Origin: an uncultured Desulfovibrio sp.
GTDB taxonomy: Bacteria; Desulfobacterota; Desulfovibrionia; Desulfovibrionales; Desulfovibrionaceae
Assembly: GCA_913063155.1 (NCBI GenBank)
Contig: CAJXYU010000001.1
Location: 124,001-188,000, forward strand
Length of the DNA: 64,000 nt
Direction: 5' to 3'
Part shown: piece by piece, positions 8,848 through 18,258 of the stretch
Layout of the letters: each line of letters opens with the position of its first letter
Numbering within the stretch: the stretch's first letter is position 1
Translations under genes and position numbers: made by a program
The notes under the pieces: model-generated
Database searches by the model: none
What the model saw: the letters and a program-made list of their open reading frames with translations, nothing else
Told to the model about the DNA's origin: nothing

Positions 8848-10290
8848 ATGATGGAACCAATCAAGATCACACAGTACGGGAAATGGCTGCCCGCGGACGT
8901 ACAGACGCCCATCAGCCTGTACCTGGGCCTGGTGGGCGATCGGCCCGGCATCCTGCTGGAATCCGCCGAGGTGGATGGGCGGCTCGGCCGATACAGCCTC
9001 ATTGCCTGGGACTTCAGACTCACGCTCTACCCCGACAAGGGCAAACTGGTCGTAGACGTGAAGGACAAACGTTTCGAGCCGCTCAAGGAACTGGCGGGCA
9101 TGGATTATCTGGAAGGCCTGCGCCGGGCCAACCGACTCATCCACATTGAGCAGCAGGCGGACGGCGGGCACGACGGCCTGCCTGGTCTGACCCGGGGCAT
9201 GTACGGCTATTTCGGCTACGGCACGGGCGGCATGTTCGAACCCAAGCTGATGGACGCCCTGCCCCCGGAAAAGGCCGAAGCATGCATGGCTCTGCCCGGC
9301 CAGCTGGTGCTCTTCGACCACCTGCGGCACTCCTGCTGCTACCTGAGCCTGGACGAAGGAGCCACGCCGCGCCCGGCAGCAACCGAGTGGGGCATGGATC
9401 TGGCCGCTCCCGAAGCGGGCGAACCCACTATCCATCCGGGCAAGGAAGAATACATGGCCTCCGTGGAAAAGGCCAAGGAGCTCATCGCTGACGGCGAGTG
9501 CATCCAGGTGGTTCTTTCCACCCGTTTCTCGGTGCCCGTACCGGACGACCCGTTCCGCATCTATCGCAGACTACGGCAGGCCAATCCATCGCCGTTCATG
9601 TTCTTCATGCGCTTCCCCAAGTGTGTGCAGTCCGGCATGGTTCTGCTGGGTTCCTCGCCCGAGATGATGGTCCGCTGCGACAAGGGTGCGTTGGAAGTCC
9701 GGCCCATCGCCGGGACCCGGCCACGCGGCGAATCCGAAAAGCAGGACCTGGAGCTGGCCCAGGAACTGCTGGCCGATCCCAAGGAGCGGGCCGAGCACGT
9801 CATGCTCGTGGACCTGGGACGCAACGATCTGGGACGTATCGCCACCCCGGGCAGCGTGGAGGTGGGCAAGTTCATGAACGTGGAACGCTTCTCCCATGTC
9901 ATGCACTTGACCTCCTACGTGGAAGGCGTCTTGCGGGACAACATGGACGCCATAGACGTGCTCCAATCCACTTTCCCGGCGGGCACGCTTTCGGGCGCGC
10001 CCAAGGTACGGGCCATGGAGATCATCGCCGAGTTGGAACCGCAGGATCGCGGTCCCTACGGCGGATGCATCGGCTGGATGGGAACCGGTAACGAATCCGT
10101 GAGTCTGGATACGGGCATCACCATACGCAGCATGTGGATACGCAACGGCCTGTGCAACTGGCAGGCAGGGGCCGGAATCGTCTACGACTCCGACCCGGAA
10201 AAGGAATGGCAGGAATGCAACAACAAGGCCCGGGTGCTGCTCGAGGTCATAACCGGCAAGGGAGCTGGCGATGTTTTTACTCATAGATAA
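8848..10290 (+). CDS. trpE: Anthranilate synthase component I
   Basis: MMEPIKITQYGKWLPADVQTPISLYLGLVGDRPGILLESAE...; GSSPEMMVR, PIAGTRPRG, LSGAPKVRAMEII; start 8848 with GGAG SD. Confidence 0.95.
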   Translation: MMEPIKITQYGKWLPADVQTPISLYLGLVGDRPGILLESAEVDGRLGRYSLIAWDFRLTLYPDKGKLVVDVKDKRFEPLKELAGMDYLEGLRRANRLIHIEQQADGGHDGLPGLTRGMYGYFGYGTGGMFEPKLMDALPPEKAEACMALPGQLVLFDHLRHSCCYLSLDEGATPRPAATEWGMDLAAPEAGEPTIHPGKEEYMASVEKAKELIADGECIQVVLSTRFSVPVPDDPFRIYRRLRQANPSPFMFFMRFPKCVQSGMVLLGSSPEMMVRCDKGALEVRPIAGTRPRGESEKQDLELAQELLADPKERAEHVMLVDLGRNDLGRIATPGSVEVGKFMNVERFSHVMHLTSYVEGVLRDNMDAIDVLQSTFPAGTLSGAPKVRAMEIIAELEPQDRGPYGGCIGWMGTGNESVSLDTGITIRSMWIRNGLCNWQAGAGIVYDSDPEKEWQECNNKARVLLEVITGKGAGDVFTHR

Positions 10291-10843
10291 TTACGATTCC
10301 TTCACCTTCAATCTGGTGCAGGCCTTTCAACAGCTCGGGGCCGACCCCGTGGTCATCCGCAACGATCGCGAAGAGCTGCTGGAAATGGCGGGCAATGGCA
10401 AGCTGGAGCGGGTCTGCATCTCTCCCGGCCCCAGTCGTCCGGAAAACGCGGGTTTCTGCCTGGAGTTCCTGAAGCGGCTGCCCAAGGTGGTGCCCGTGCT
10501 GGGCGTCTGCCTCGGCCATCAGTGCCTGGGGCATCACGCCGGAGCCGAGGTCGTGCGCAACCGTCGCATCATGCACGGCAAGACCTCCAAGGTATTCCAC
10601 GACAACTCGGGCGTGTTCAAGGGACTGCCCGACGGATTTGAGGTCTGCCGCTACCACTCTCTGGTGGTGCTGGCCAAGCAGGCGCTGGACAAGCTGACCA
10701 TCACTGCCACGGCGGACCGCGACGAAGTCATGGGCATCACCTACAAGGACCGGCCGTGGTACGGGGTCCAGTTCCACCCGGAATCCATACTGACCCCCAA
10801 GGGACCGCAACTGCTGCAAAACTTCCTGGAAATGGAAGCATAG
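10271..10843 (+). CDS. trpG: Anthranilate synthase component II (glutamine amidotransferase)
   Basis: LLIDNYDSFTFNLVQ, ISPGPSRPENAG, VLGVCLGHQ, VQFHPES; overlaps trpE end by 20 nt. Confidence 0.95.
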   Translation: MFLLIDNYDSFTFNLVQAFQQLGADPVVIRNDREELLEMAGNGKLERVCISPGPSRPENAGFCLEFLKRLPKVVPVLGVCLGHQCLGHHAGAEVVRNRRIMHGKTSKVFHDNSGVFKGLPDGFEVCRYHSLVVLAKQALDKLTITATADRDEVMGITYKDRPWYGVQFHPESILTPKGPQLLQNFLEMEA

Positions 10844-10853
10844 GAGACATGTC

Positions 10854-11867
10854 ATGACCACCGTACCTGAAGTATTGGAACTGCTGGCCCAGGGACAACC
10901 TCTGGACGACGTGCAGGCGGACATGATGTTCGGCCTGCTCATGGATGGAAAACTGGAACCGGCCAGCGCCGGAGCCTTTCTCATGGGACTGCGGGCCAAG
11001 GGCGAGGATTCCACGGACCTGGCCGCCGGAGTGCGCGCCGGGCTGCAACACGCCAAGGCCATCCCCGGCTACACGGACGGCAGCGTGGACCTGCCGGTCA
11101 TCGACACCTGCGGAACGGGCGGCGACGGCTCGCTCAGCTTCAACTGCTCCACGGCCGTGGCTCTGTTCCTGGCCGACATGGGCTACAAGGTGGCCAAGCA
11201 CGGCAACCGCTCTGTATCTTCGTCCTGCGGCAGCGCCGATGTGCTCGAGGCCCTGGGCGTGCCTCTCATGCAGGCCCCCGAGGATGCGGCCGACTCCCTT
11301 TCCAGGACCAACTTCGCCTTCCTGTTCGCGCCCAACTACCACCCGGCCTTCAAGCACATCATGCCCGTGCGCCAGGCCTTGGGCATCCGTACCCTGTTCA
11401 ACTTCATGGGGCCGCTGCTGAACCCGGCCCGCCCCACCCACCAGTTGCTGGGAGTGGGCGATCCGTCCAAGCTCCAGATCATGGGCGAAACCCTGCTGCT
11501 CACCGGCATCGAGCGGGCCATGGTTATCTCCGGTGCGGGGGGCTTCGACGAGGTGACCACCTTCGGTCCGGCCCGGGGCTATCTGGTTCATGACGGGATC
11601 ATGGAAAAGACCACCGTCAATCCCGACCGGCTCGGCTTCAAGACCCACAGCGCGGAAGACGTGCGGGTTTCCGGCAAGGACGAAGCCGTGGCGGTCATGA
11701 GGGACATCCTGGCCGGCAAGGGGCCGGAGGCCATGATGGACATGGTGGCCGTGAACCTTGCGGTCTGCATCCACCTTGTGGAACAAGAGTCCATGCGCGA
11801 CTGCGCGGACAAGGCGAAAAACGCCGTCAAACAAGGACTCACAAAGGGGTTACCCAATGCTGGATAA
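10854..11867 (+). CDS. trpD: Anthranilate phosphoribosyltransferase
   Basis: DTCGTGGDGSLSFNCSTAVA, KHGNRSVSSSCGSADVLEALG, GPLLNPARPTHQLLGV. Confidence 0.95.
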   Translation: MTTVPEVLELLAQGQPLDDVQADMMFGLLMDGKLEPASAGAFLMGLRAKGEDSTDLAAGVRAGLQHAKAIPGYTDGSVDLPVIDTCGTGGDGSLSFNCSTAVALFLADMGYKVAKHGNRSVSSSCGSADVLEALGVPLMQAPEDAADSLSRTNFAFLFAPNYHPAFKHIMPVRQALGIRTLFNFMGPLLNPARPTHQLLGVGDPSKLQIMGETLLLTGIERAMVISGAGGFDEVTTFGPARGYLVHDGIMEKTTVNPDRLGFKTHSAEDVRVSGKDEAVAVMRDILAGKGPEAMMDMVAVNLAVCIHLVEQESMRDCADKAKNAVKQGLTKGLPNAG

Positions 11868-12627
11868 GTTCAGGAAGGCCAAGCAGCCCGAAATAGAAGC
11901 GCTGCGCGAGGAATTCATGGCCGGACAAATTCCCGCGAAATACGAGGGCGAGCGGCCCTCCTTTACCGGGGCCATCCGAGCCAAGGGACCAGGGGCGGTC
12001 ATCGCGGAATTCAAACCCGCCTCTCCCTCCAAGGGAATTCTGCGCGAACACGCCAATCCCCTGGACTATGCCCAGGCCTATGCGGAAAACGGAGCCGCGG
12101 CCATGAGTGTGCTCACGGAAAGCCAATACTTCCAAGGGCACCCCAACTACCTGTTCATGTGCGCCCAGTACGGCCTGCCCCTGCTGCGCAAGGACTTCAT
12201 CCTGGACCCGCTGCAGGTGGCCATGACCGCTTCCAGCCCTGCCTCGGCCATGCTGCTCATCGCCCGCATGTTCGGTTCCACCCACGAACTTCGCCAGCTT
12301 ATCCAACTGGCCGAAATGGCCGGACTGGAGCCGGTGGTGGAGATATTCGACGAGCAGGACCTGGAGTCCGCGCGCGAGGCCGGAGCCACCATCATCCAGG
12401 TCAACAACCGGGACCTGAACACGCTGACCACCACCCTGGACGTGTCGCGCAGGCTCATGGACAAGCAGAACGACGAACTGTGGATCAGCGCCAGCGGGGT
12501 GGAATGCAGGGAACAGGTCCTGGAGATGGCCGACCTCGCCTTCGACGCAGTACTCGTGGGCACCAGCCTTATGCTGGCCGACGATCCGGGAGCGATGCTG
12601 GCCGAACTGACGGGAGCGGGACAATGA
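11857..12627 (+). CDS. trpC: Indole-3-glycerol phosphate synthase
   Basis: VIAEFKPASPSKGILRE, LLRKDFILDPLQV, VNNRDLNT; start ATG 11857 overlaps the trpD end. Confidence 0.95.
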   Translation: MLDKFRKAKQPEIEALREEFMAGQIPAKYEGERPSFTGAIRAKGPGAVIAEFKPASPSKGILREHANPLDYAQAYAENGAAAMSVLTESQYFQGHPNYLFMCAQYGLPLLRKDFILDPLQVAMTASSPASAMLLIARMFGSTHELRQLIQLAEMAGLEPVVEIFDEQDLESAREAGATIIQVNNRDLNTLTTTLDVSRRLMDKQNDELWISASGVECREQVLEMADLAFDAVLVGTSLMLADDPGAMLAELTGAGQ

Positions 12628-13247
12628 AACGGCCAAAGGTCAAGGTCTGCGGCATGACCCGCCAGGAAGACGTCAGTCTGTGCAGCGGCCTCGGCGCTCA
12701 CTTCCTGGGGTTCATCTTCCATGAAGGCAGCCCGCGCAACGTACGGCGCGACTTCGCGGCCGGGGCCGATGCAGGCTCCGCTGCCAAGGTGGGCGTGTTC
12801 GTACGCCAGACCGCGGACGAGGTCAAAGAGATCATCCGCGAGTGCGGCCTGGACTATGCTCAACTGCACGGCGGCCAGGACGAGGAGTTCTGCGACGCCG
12901 TGGGGCCGGACCGGGTCATCAAGGTGCTCTGGCCGGAAAAGTACGACTCCCCGGAAGCGCTGCAGGCCGACATCGTCCGCTTCGCCCCTCACTGCTCCCA
13001 TCTGCTCTTTGATACGGGCAAAAGCGGCGGCGGACATGGCCGGGCCATGAACCTGGATATATTCCAGTCCATTGCAATACCCAAACCCTGGTTTCTTGCC
13101 GGAGGATTGTGCGCCGAGAACACCCATGCGGCGTTGCAGGTTGAACCGGATGTGCTGGACCTCAACTCCGGCGTGGAAGCGGCCCCTGGCATCAAGGATG
13201 AAAACAAACTACGGGCAGTGATGCAAAAGCTGTCCGAAGCATCATAG
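12624..13247 (+). CDS. trpF: Phosphoribosylanthranilate isomerase
   Basis: KVKVCGMTRQEDVSLCSGLGAHFLGFIF..., FLAGGLCAENTHAAL, DLNSGVEAAPGIKDENKL; ATG 12624 overlaps the trpC stop. Confidence 0.93.
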   Translation: MKRPKVKVCGMTRQEDVSLCSGLGAHFLGFIFHEGSPRNVRRDFAAGADAGSAAKVGVFVRQTADEVKEIIRECGLDYAQLHGGQDEEFCDAVGPDRVIKVLWPEKYDSPEALQADIVRFAPHCSHLLFDTGKSGGGHGRAMNLDIFQSIAIPKPWFLAGGLCAENTHAALQVEPDVLDLNSGVEAAPGIKDENKLRAVMQKLSEAS

Positions 13248-13257
13248 GAATCAAGTT

Positions 13258-14421
13258 ATGAAAAAAGGTTACTTCGGCGACTTCGGCGGCCAGTTCGTTC
13301 CGGAACTGCTCATGCCGCCGCTTCTGGAGCTGGAAGAGGCCATGAACACCATCATGACCACCAGGGAATTCCAGCGGGAATTCGCGGACCTGCTCCGCGA
13401 CTGCGTGGGCAGGCCCTCGGCCCTGACCCATTGTCCCAACCTCTCCAAGGACACGGGCGTGGACCTCTGGCTCAAACGCGAGGACCTGAACCACACGGGG
13501 GCGCACAAGATCAACAACACTCTGGGGCAAGCCCTGCTGACCAAGAGGATGGGCAAAAAGGTTCTGCTCACAGAGACCGGTGCGGGCATGAACGGCGTGG
13601 CCACGGCCACGGCCGCGGCCATGATGGACCTGGAGTGCGTCGTGTACATGGGGGCGGTGGACGTGGAGCGCCAAGCCCTCAACGTACGGCGCATGGAACT
13701 TCTCGGAGCGCGCGTTATCCCCGTGGAATCCGGCACCAAGACCCTGAAGGACGCCATTAACGCGGCGCTGCGCTTCTGGATCGCCGAACAGGGAAACACG
13801 CACTATTGCTTCGGCACGGCAGCAGGACCGCACCCCTTCCCGCTGCTGGTACGCGAGTTCCAGGCCATCGTGGGCCGGGAGGCCCGCCAGCAGTTTCAGG
13901 ACAAGACCGGAAAACTTCCGGACGTGGTCTGCGCCTGCGTGGGCGGCGGTTCCAATGCAATAGGCGCGTTCCACGCTTTTGTGCCGGATGAATCCGTCCG
14001 GCTGGTGGGTGTCGAGGCCGGAGGAACCGGCGAACCCGGCTGCTACAACTCCGCCCCGCTGAATCTGGGCTCCGAGGGAGTGCTGCACGGCATGAAATCC
14101 ATGCTGCTCCAAACCGAAGAAGGACAGATTCTCCCTTCACATTCGGTTTCCGCCGGTCTCGACTACCCCGGTGTAGGCCCGGAACATTCAGCCTTGCATG
14201 CCAGTGGCCGGGCCGAATACGACGTCATCAACGATACCGAGGCCTTGAATGCCTTTCAGGTCCTGTCTCGGCGTGAAGGCATCATCCCGGCCCTGGAAAG
14301 CTCCCACGCCGTGGCCTGGGTGCTGGAGAACAAGGACAAGCTGCAGGGCAAGAGCGTTCTCGTGAACCTGTCGGGACGCGGAGACAAGGATATGGACATC
14401 GTCGAACGAGTCCTCGGGTAA
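13258..14421 (+). CDS. trpB: Tryptophan synthase beta chain
   Basis: GDFGGQFVPELLMP, LKREDLNHTGAHKINNTLGQ, ETGAGMNGVATATAA, CVGGGSNAIGAF. Confidence 0.96.
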   Translation: MKKGYFGDFGGQFVPELLMPPLLELEEAMNTIMTTREFQREFADLLRDCVGRPSALTHCPNLSKDTGVDLWLKREDLNHTGAHKINNTLGQALLTKRMGKKVLLTETGAGMNGVATATAAAMMDLECVVYMGAVDVERQALNVRRMELLGARVIPVESGTKTLKDAINAALRFWIAEQGNTHYCFGTAAGPHPFPLLVREFQAIVGREARQQFQDKTGKLPDVVCACVGGGSNAIGAFHAFVPDESVRLVGVEAGGTGEPGCYNSAPLNLGSEGVLHGMKSMLLQTEEGQILPSHSVSAGLDYPGVGPEHSALHASGRAEYDVINDTEALNAFQVLSRREGIIPALESSHAVAWVLENKDKLQGKSVLVNLSGRGDKDMDIVERVLG

Positions 14422-14431
14422 GGAGCGAACA

Positions 14432-15196
14432 ATGACATCTCCCATGAAAGAAAAGATACAAGCGGCAAAGGCACAGGGGAAAACCGCGGTGATCCCCTAC
14501 CTCCCGGCAGGCTATCCGACCCGTGAACAGTTCTGGAAGGAGCTGGAAATGCTTGATGCGGCAGGCGCTGCAATCATCGAGATCGGCATGCCCTTTTCCG
14601 ATCCCGTGGCGGACGGCCCGGTGGTGGAGGCGGCCTGCCTCCAGGTGTTGGAGGACGGCATCAATCTGAAATGGATATTCGACGGGCTCAAGGAACGCAA
14701 AGGACAGCTCGATGCGGGCCTGCTGCTCATGGGCTACCTCAACCCCATTCTGCAGTACGGTGTGGACAAATTCGCCGAGGACTGCGAGGCAGCCGGAGTC
14801 TCGGGCCTGATCATCGCGGACATGCCCATTGACGAGGCCGATTTCGTCATCAAGGCCATGAAGCCGCGCGGCGTGGAGTTCATCCCCCTGGTGGGCCTGA
14901 ACACCTCCAAGGAACGCATGGCCCTGTACGCCAGGGAGGCCGAAGGATTCGTGTACGTGGTTTCGGTACTCGGCACCACGGGCCAGCGCGACAGCCTGCC
15001 CACCGAAGTCAAGGCCAAGCTCGCCGAGGTCCGGGAAGTCTTCGACATTCCGGCGGCCCTCGGCTTCGGCCTCAAAACCCCGAGTCAACTTGAGCCCTTC
15101 GGCGACCTGGTGGATGCCGCGGTCATCGGCTCGTCCCTCATCAGCCACATAAAGAACGGCGGGACATCAGAGTCCTACATGAAGGCCTGGACCTAG
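14432..15196 (+). CDS. trpA: Tryptophan synthase alpha chain
   Basis: VIPYLPAGYPT, IEIGMPFSDPVADGPVV, ALGFGLKTPSQL. Confidence 0.94.
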   Translation: MTSPMKEKIQAAKAQGKTAVIPYLPAGYPTREQFWKELEMLDAAGAAIIEIGMPFSDPVADGPVVEAACLQVLEDGINLKWIFDGLKERKGQLDAGLLLMGYLNPILQYGVDKFAEDCEAAGVSGLIIADMPIDEADFVIKAMKPRGVEFIPLVGLNTSKERMALYAREAEGFVYVVSVLGTTGQRDSLPTEVKAKLAEVREVFDIPAALGFGLKTPSQLEPFGDLVDAAVIGSSLISHIKNGGTSESYMKAWT

Positions 15197-15201
15197 GAAA
15201 C

Positions 15202-15234
15202 AAAAGGCTCACTCCACAACGGGGTGAGCCTTTT
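15202..15234 (+). terminator. Terminator of the aromatic/trp supraoperon
   Basis: AAAAGGCTCAC (15202-15212) / GTGAGCCTTTT (15224-15234) perfect stem with T-run, just after the trpA stop. Confidence 0.9.
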
Positions 15235-15375
15235 CATTCCGCAACGTAGTGAAAACCTGTTCATACACGTACGGGAACGAGACACACGAAGAAATCAAGC
15301 CCGGCGCATGGAAACGATACGCGAGTTTCTGATTTCTTTGCGGCAACGCCGTAGCCAAATGTTCCGGGGTACCCC

Positions 15376-16119
15376 TTAGACGGCTTCGGCCCTGCGGTAT
15401 TCGAACCCTTCATACATGCGCTTCTCGGCCTGCTCGTAGATACGGTCCATGGCACTGAAGATGGAGTCGACCTTTTCCTCGTCCTCCCGGCTCAGGGACC
15501 AGCTGTCCAGCTTCCCGTTAAGGGATTCGAGCTGCTTTTCCAGGGCGTCCAGCTGTTTTTCCTCTTCTTCGCTCAGGACGACCTCATCCTCGCTGCCCCA
15601 GAGACCTCCCAGTTCCTGCATGATCTCGTCCACGCGCTCCTGCTCCTCGGTGGAAAGCACCTTGCCGGGATCATCGCCCTGGATCTCATCCAACTCGTTT
15701 TCCAACTCGTAAACGCGCTTCAGATCGTCAATGCGCGGCCGCTGCTCTTCAGGCATGTTGTGGATGTCCGAAATTTCTCCGAAAATACCTTCCACGCGTT
15801 CCCACTGGGTTTCAGTCAACTTGCGGAACCCTCCCGCGCCGCCGACTATTTCGTCCAGTTCGCCTGTGAGCTCCTGCATGCGTTTCCGATCTTCCTCGGA
15901 AAGCTGCTCCATGCCGGGAGGAATGGCCTCGCCGTTTTCCTGCATGGCCAACGCCTCGTTGGAGATAGACAGACGCACGGAAGGCTCATCGCGCCCCTTG
16001 GCCAGGGCTTTTCCGTTCCCTTGGGCGTGGCCGAATTCGGAACGCCCGGTCTCTTCCATGTTCTTCAGCAGATTGTTGCCGTACAGGCCAATGCCTGGCC
16101 TATTGATGGTCAATCCCAT
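15376..16119 (-). CDS. Hypothetical acidic, repeat-like helical protein
   Basis: 247 aa; recurring LSxEExxxxDxIxxELxxL-type segments; no recognised family. Confidence 0.6.
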   Translation of the reverse strand: MGLTINRPGIGLYGNNLLKNMEETGRSEFGHAQGNGKALAKGRDEPSVRLSISNEALAMQENGEAIPPGMEQLSEEDRKRMQELTGELDEIVGGAGGFRKLTETQWERVEGIFGEISDIHNMPEEQRPRIDDLKRVYELENELDEIQGDDPGKVLSTEEQERVDEIMQELGGLWGSEDEVVLSEEEEKQLDALEKQLESLNGKLDSWSLSREDEEKVDSIFSAMDRIYEQAEKRMYEGFEYRRAEAV

Positions 16120-16204
16120 AACCCACTCCTATTTACCCATAATAAGAGAAAACCCTTCCTGGCCCCCTTTTGTGCAAAAAACGCTCCGGAAAAAATTACC
16201 GCGC

Positions 16205-16236
16205 AAAAAAGGCCGCCGGATCGCTCCGACGGCCTC
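16205..16236 (-). terminator. Terminator downstream of the receiver/TPR gene
   Basis: Minus strand GGCCGTCGGAGCGATCCGGCGGCCTTTTTT. Confidence 0.7.
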
Positions 16237-16255
16237 GGTCTTCCAATGAAAAAAA

Positions 16256-17791
16256 CTATTTCACCTTCTTCCTGAGGACGTCCAGTATCTTGGCGGCGTT
16301 CTTGAAGCCCGGCTCCCGGCCGCAGATGAAGTCGAACATGTTCAGCGCCAATTCCTCATACCCGGCCTTCTTGAAAATCATGCCCATATTGTAGGCGACC
16401 TGGAGATCTTCGGCATGAAAGCCAGGGTCGACTTCGGTGACCTTCTTCATGACCTGGGCGGCCTTGGCGAACTCCTTCCCCTCGCAGTAGGCCATGCCCG
16501 TGTTGAAGTACAAGCCCGGGTCCTCCTTGTTGTAGCGGACGCCGTCCATGTAGGCGGAGACAGCCTCCTTCCACTGCCCCAGTCTGCGCAGGCAACGGCC
16601 CAGGCGGTTGTAGTAGGTGCTGTCCAACTCCAGCTTCGCCTGCTTGCGCAGCCGAATGCAGTCCTTGTACATGAAGGCCGCATACTGCGGATTGTGGTCG
16701 GCCACGCTGTCGGCATACTCCTCGGCCATGTAAGGCGCGTCCTCGTACTTCTGGCTCCCGGCCAGGCTGACGGCACCGGCCAAAAACTGCCCGGCCATTT
16801 TGTATTCTCCGCGCCGCAGCAGGGTTTCACCGATCTCCTTCTTGCGCTCGAAAAGCAGTGGCGAACTCTCGTCCAACTGGATGAGATATTCAAGAACCTT
16901 GTCCTCGTTCTCGTCCTCCCGGTAGAACTGGACCAATTTTTTGAGGGGGACCAGATAGGACGGCGCATTCTCGGCCGCGGCCTCATAGCACTCCAGAGCG
17001 TCCTTGCGCCGGTCCAACCCCTTGAGGGCGTCGCCCATGATCATAAGGGCCGCTGGGCTGCCGGGCTTGGTTTTCAAAATGCCCCGAGCCACACCGTAGG
17101 CCAGGGCGAACTCCACTTTCTTGAGGTGCGCCTTGGCCCTGCGGATCTCCTGCTCCAATTCGTCCTGGGGAGAAAGGATGAAGGCGATCTTCTCGATGAT
17201 GACGTTCACGGACGCGGGCTTGATGATGAAATTGTCCGCCCCGGCCTCCATGAACCTGGCCAGAATGCCCTTGTCTGCCTCCGTGGACATGACAATGACG
17301 TAGACATCCGGAAAATCGGTCTTGAATTTTTCCAGGAACGGCAGGGTAGACACCCCACCCACATCGCTGTCCATGAACAGAAACGGCCTCTTCTGGTAAT
17401 CCAGATAAACGCCGACCTCATCCCTGACCCGATCAGGGGAATTCACCAATCGGACTCGCTCCATCTCGATTTCCAGCTCCTTGTAAAAGGAGTTGCGGAA
17501 ATTGATGTAAAAGGTCCTGTCGTCGCTGAGAACTATAAACAGACCGTCCGCATCCACGAAGTCCCAGACCGTGTCACTATATTTGTGGACGGCCTGGTCC
17601 TCCTCCTTGAGCAGGTAGACGTTCCTGGTTTCGGCTTCCTTGCGTCGTTTGATGTCTTCAAGGTCCTCGGCCGAGGTCTTTACGACATAGACGTTTTTCG
17701 ATCTTCCCTTTTTCCGCATGGCTTGATCCGGCTGTGTGTTCGCACAGTTCTCCTTTTCCGCTACATGATCGACTTGTATCATTTTTCCCAC
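16256..17791 (-). CDS. Response-regulator-like receiver domain with TPR repeats
   Basis: RPFLFMDSDVGGVSTLPFLEKFKTDFPDVYVIVMSTEADKGILARFMEAGADNFIIKPAS resembles a receiver; TPR-like LYFNTGMAYCEGKEFAKAAQVMKKVTEVDP. Confidence 0.75.
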   Translation of the reverse strand: MGKMIQVDHVAEKENCANTQPDQAMRKKGRSKNVYVVKTSAEDLEDIKRRKEAETRNVYLLKEEDQAVHKYSDTVWDFVDADGLFIVLSDDRTFYINFRNSFYKELEIEMERVRLVNSPDRVRDEVGVYLDYQKRPFLFMDSDVGGVSTLPFLEKFKTDFPDVYVIVMSTEADKGILARFMEAGADNFIIKPASVNVIIEKIAFILSPQDELEQEIRRAKAHLKKVEFALAYGVARGILKTKPGSPAALMIMGDALKGLDRRKDALECYEAAAENAPSYLVPLKKLVQFYREDENEDKVLEYLIQLDESSPLLFERKKEIGETLLRRGEYKMAGQFLAGAVSLAGSQKYEDAPYMAEEYADSVADHNPQYAAFMYKDCIRLRKQAKLELDSTYYNRLGRCLRRLGQWKEAVSAYMDGVRYNKEDPGLYFNTGMAYCEGKEFAKAAQVMKKVTEVDPGFHAEDLQVAYNMGMIFKKAGYEELALNMFDFICGREPGFKNAAKILDVLRKKVK

Positions 17792-17822
17792 GGCGCACGA
17801 TAGTATTTTTGCACAAGCGCAA

Positions 17823-17852
17823 AAAGGCCGCCGGATTTCTCCGGCGGCCTTT
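17823..17852. terminator. Symmetric hairpin (terminator of the tmc operon)
   Basis: AAAGGCCGCCGGA / TCCGGCGGCCTTT, 13-bp perfect stem. Confidence 0.75.
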
Positions 17853-17875
17853 CCATTTTTCCGTATCGGACGACG

Positions 17876-18247
17876 CTATTTCACATGGCATTCGCCGCAG
17901 GCCACCGGGCCTTTGGCGGCATCCTCGTGGCACTGGATGCACTGCTGGTGGTAGGCGGTCTTCAAGTCCGTGGAGTCGTCAGTGGGAGCCACTTCGTGGC
18001 AGTCCGCGCATTTGGCGGGATCACCCTCGACGAACTCGCCGTTTTCCATGCCCTCGTGGTGACAGGGCAGGCAGCCGTCCAGACCGGCCTTTTCATTGTG
18101 CTCATCGTGCATGAATGGAACGGCCGGGCGCTTGAGCGTCTGGAAGGCCGGGTCCTTGATTTCCGTGATATCCTCCTGGCAAAAGGCCGGAAGGATGAAG
18201 ACGACGACAGCGGCAAGCGCCAGCATGAGTGTGATGCATTTCTTCAT
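17876..18247 (-). CDS. tmcA: Tetraheme acidic cytochrome c3 (TmcA-type)
   Basis: Signal peptide plus CLPCHH, CADCH, CIQCH, CGECH motifs (four CXXCH); next to TmcB/C/D-like genes. Confidence 0.85.
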   Translation of the reverse strand: MKKCITLMLALAAVVVFILPAFCQEDITEIKDPAFQTLKRPAVPFMHDEHNEKAGLDGCLPCHHEGMENGEFVEGDPAKCADCHEVAPTDDSTDLKTAYHQQCIQCHEDAAKGPVACGECHVK

Positions 18248-18258
18248 GGTCTTGCCTC

